Positions 62,886 to 64,000 of a stretch of 64,000 bases of DNA are shown in pieces. Every line of letters begins with the position of its first letter. The stretch's first letter is position 1. A program made the translations under genes and the position numbers. This stretch comes from an archaeon. GTDB taxonomy: Archaea; Nanobdellota; Nanobdellia; Woesearchaeales; GW2011-AR9. The notes under the pieces are model-generated. The model saw only the letters and a program-made list of their open reading frames with translations. It searched no databases and had not been told where the DNA came from. The stretch spans positions 1-64,000 of the forward strand of contig JABHQR010000006.1 of assembly GCA_018696395.1 (NCBI GenBank). The letters run 5' to 3'.

Positions 62886-63431
62886 TTAATCTTTTTTAAT
62901 CCAAAATTTTGATCTTAAAAATAAGGCATTTGGTACATAAAGAATATCATCTAATTCAGTTTTAATCTCAGTTTCCAAATAACCAATTTTTTCAACAATA
63001 CCTTTGATTTCTTTAACTTCAATTCTTCTTCCCACTTTGATTTTTTCTTTTCTTTGGATAATTATCCATGCAATTAAGTTTGGTATTACATCCTTTAATC
63101 CTACTATAAAACTTAATACTATCAACATTAAAATCGCCCCTAGGAGTAAGTATAGTACTATTGAAGCAATTCCTAATATTCTTAGTACAAAAATTATTGT
63201 TATTAAATAAATCAGATATGATAAAATAGAACTGGCAATATTCTCAATATTATAATGTATCCCTACTCTTGCTAATACTTTATTAATTCCAATCTCTTTT
63301 AATCCTTTAAGAGATAATTTTTTAGCAAAGATACCAATAGTAAATCCTATTAATAAAGATATAAATCCAATTATTATATTCCAAAAATATGCCTTTAATA
63401 AATTAAATACATCTAACATTGATTCTATCAT
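62886..63431 (-). CDS. MscS-like mechanosensitive channel family protein, short form
   Basis: The 181-residue protein has about four transmembrane helices and then the start of the MscS beta domain (GLKDVIPNLIAWIIIQRKEKIKVGRRIEV, KGIVEKIGYLETEIKTELDDILYVPNALFL). It ends after the beta domain, without the usual C-terminal alpha/beta domain, so it is a short form. It probably forms a channel or a regulatory membrane protein. Confidence 0.78.
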   Translation of the reverse strand: MIESMLDVFNLLKAYFWNIIIGFISLLIGFTIGIFAKKLSLKGLKEIGINKVLARVGIHYNIENIASSILSYLIYLITIIFVLRILGIASIVLYLLLGAILMLIVLSFIVGLKDVIPNLIAWIIIQRKEKIKVGRRIEVKEIKGIVEKIGYLETEIKTELDDILYVPNALFLRSKFWIKKD

Positions 63432-63519
63432 TGTTAGTTATTGTTTTCTTTAGGTATATAAAAGTTTTCTCTAACATTTAATTTAATAATACATGTAAAA
63501 TATATATCATAAAAACATA

Positions 63520-64000
63520 TTATTTCCAAAATTTAAAGTTTCTTTTAATCCAACCTAATTTAAAATTACTTTCAGTAATAAAAACTCTTGCTGAACTAAG
63601 AATTATTGTTCCTGTAATAACTATGTATGTTACTTTTGAAAGGAATTCTGCATGAGGTATGGCCTCTTGAATTGCAAGTTGTGCAATAGCTGCTGCAGCT
63701 AAACCTCTCGCAAAAATAGAATTAATTAAAGATCTGTCTTTTTCTTCTTTACCTTTGGTAATTAAATTAGATATTAATCTGGCTAACATGATTAGGATAG
63801 ATAGTCCAATACCTAAAATTACAGCTTTAAAATCAGATATATCAATTAATATACCAATATACACAAAGAAGAAAGTTTTTAACATGAATGAAATTTGATG
63901 ATAAAAATATTCTTCTGAGGGGGTTGTAACAGATACTCCCAAATCACCAGTAATTGCTTTTTCTTTATCTTCGCTATGGTGTGATGATAATCCAATAATT
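63520..64000 (-). CDS. Cation/proton antiporter (CPA2-type), C-terminal part
   Basis: The frame stays open to the right edge of the window and continues upstream of the first start-like codon (residues IIGLSSHHSEDKEKAITGD), so the gene is cut by the window. The visible part has several membrane helices, including HQISFMLKTFFFVYIGILID and LINSIFARGLAAAAIAQLA, typical of the last part of the Na+/H+ or K+/H+ exchanger domain. Confidence 0.8.
   Translation of the reverse strand, partial: IIGLSSHHSEDKEKAITGDLGVSVTTPSEEYFYHQISFMLKTFFFVYIGILIDISDFKAVILGIGLSILIMLARLISNLITKGKEEKDRSLINSIFARGLAAAAIAQLAIQEAIPHAEFLSKVTYIVITGTIILSSARVFITESNFKLGWIKRNFKFWK

Overview
The window is AT-rich archaeal DNA. It encodes both subunits of DNA polymerase D, Orc1/Cdc6, MCM, RadA, Hjc, RPA, TBP, TFE, aIF2-beta, RpoP, eL43, prefoldin beta, an RNase P p30-type subunit and an archaeal tRNA synthetase set member. 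The low GC content, the many small secreted or membrane proteins of unknown function, and the absence of metabolic genes suggest a DPANN archaeon of the Woesearchaeota/Pacearchaeota type. That placement is an inference; no rRNA is present to test it.

Left end (1-2.9 kb): the tail of a transposase runs into an FG-GAP surface protein that has lost its 5' end. The protein keeps a C-terminal VPEF sorting tag and is followed at once by an archaeosortase, its likely processing enzyme. A decayed gene relic lies before the helicase gene lhr.

2.9-15.6 kb is mostly housekeeping and genome maintenance. It holds Lhr helicase with its SbcD-like phosphoesterase, a MutS-family ATPase, a three-gene membrane operon headed by a protease-dead M50 homologue, a TRAM protein, RadA with a small conserved partner, a methyltransferase, a YdjM-like protein, RPA, and a small secreted protein with a pentanucleotide repeat upstream.

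15.7-38.7 kb is the most unusual part. On the minus strand lies a 23-kb block of about 19 genes with no recognisable enzyme. Most encode proteins with a short basic leader ending in KKAQ/KKGQ followed by one hydrophobic helix (class III, pilin-like), some as small as 41-46 residues. Three larger proteins stand at the head: a 1749-residue lipobox protein, a 396-residue protein with a Cys-rich ectodomain and a basic cytosolic tail, and a 2141-residue Cys-rich multidomain protein anchored at its C terminus. I read this as an uncharacterised cell-surface assembly (pseudopilus or adhesin-like). Lgt, the enzyme that would lipidate the lipobox protein, is encoded just beyond the block, which is rare in archaea.

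38.8-43 kb: RNase P p30, Lgt, then a sulfur-carrier operon (ubiquitin-like SAMP/ThiS, NcsA/TtuA, E1-like UbaA), with a convergent ThiI-like protein whose PP-loop has been lost.

43-55.5 kb is a replication island: TBP, MCM, an OB-fold protein, a SpoIIM-like protein, a candidate replication origin (two inverted ORB-type elements around a roughly 500-bp AT-rich stretch), Orc1/Cdc6, and the PolD small and large subunits.

55.5-64 kb: DUF424, aIF2-beta, TFE with a long lysine-rich tail, Hjc, RNase Z, a HAD protein, TyrRS, an M16 peptidase, an intron-bearing tRNA-Pro, eL43, RpoP, prefoldin beta, an MscS-like protein and a partial cation/proton antiporter.
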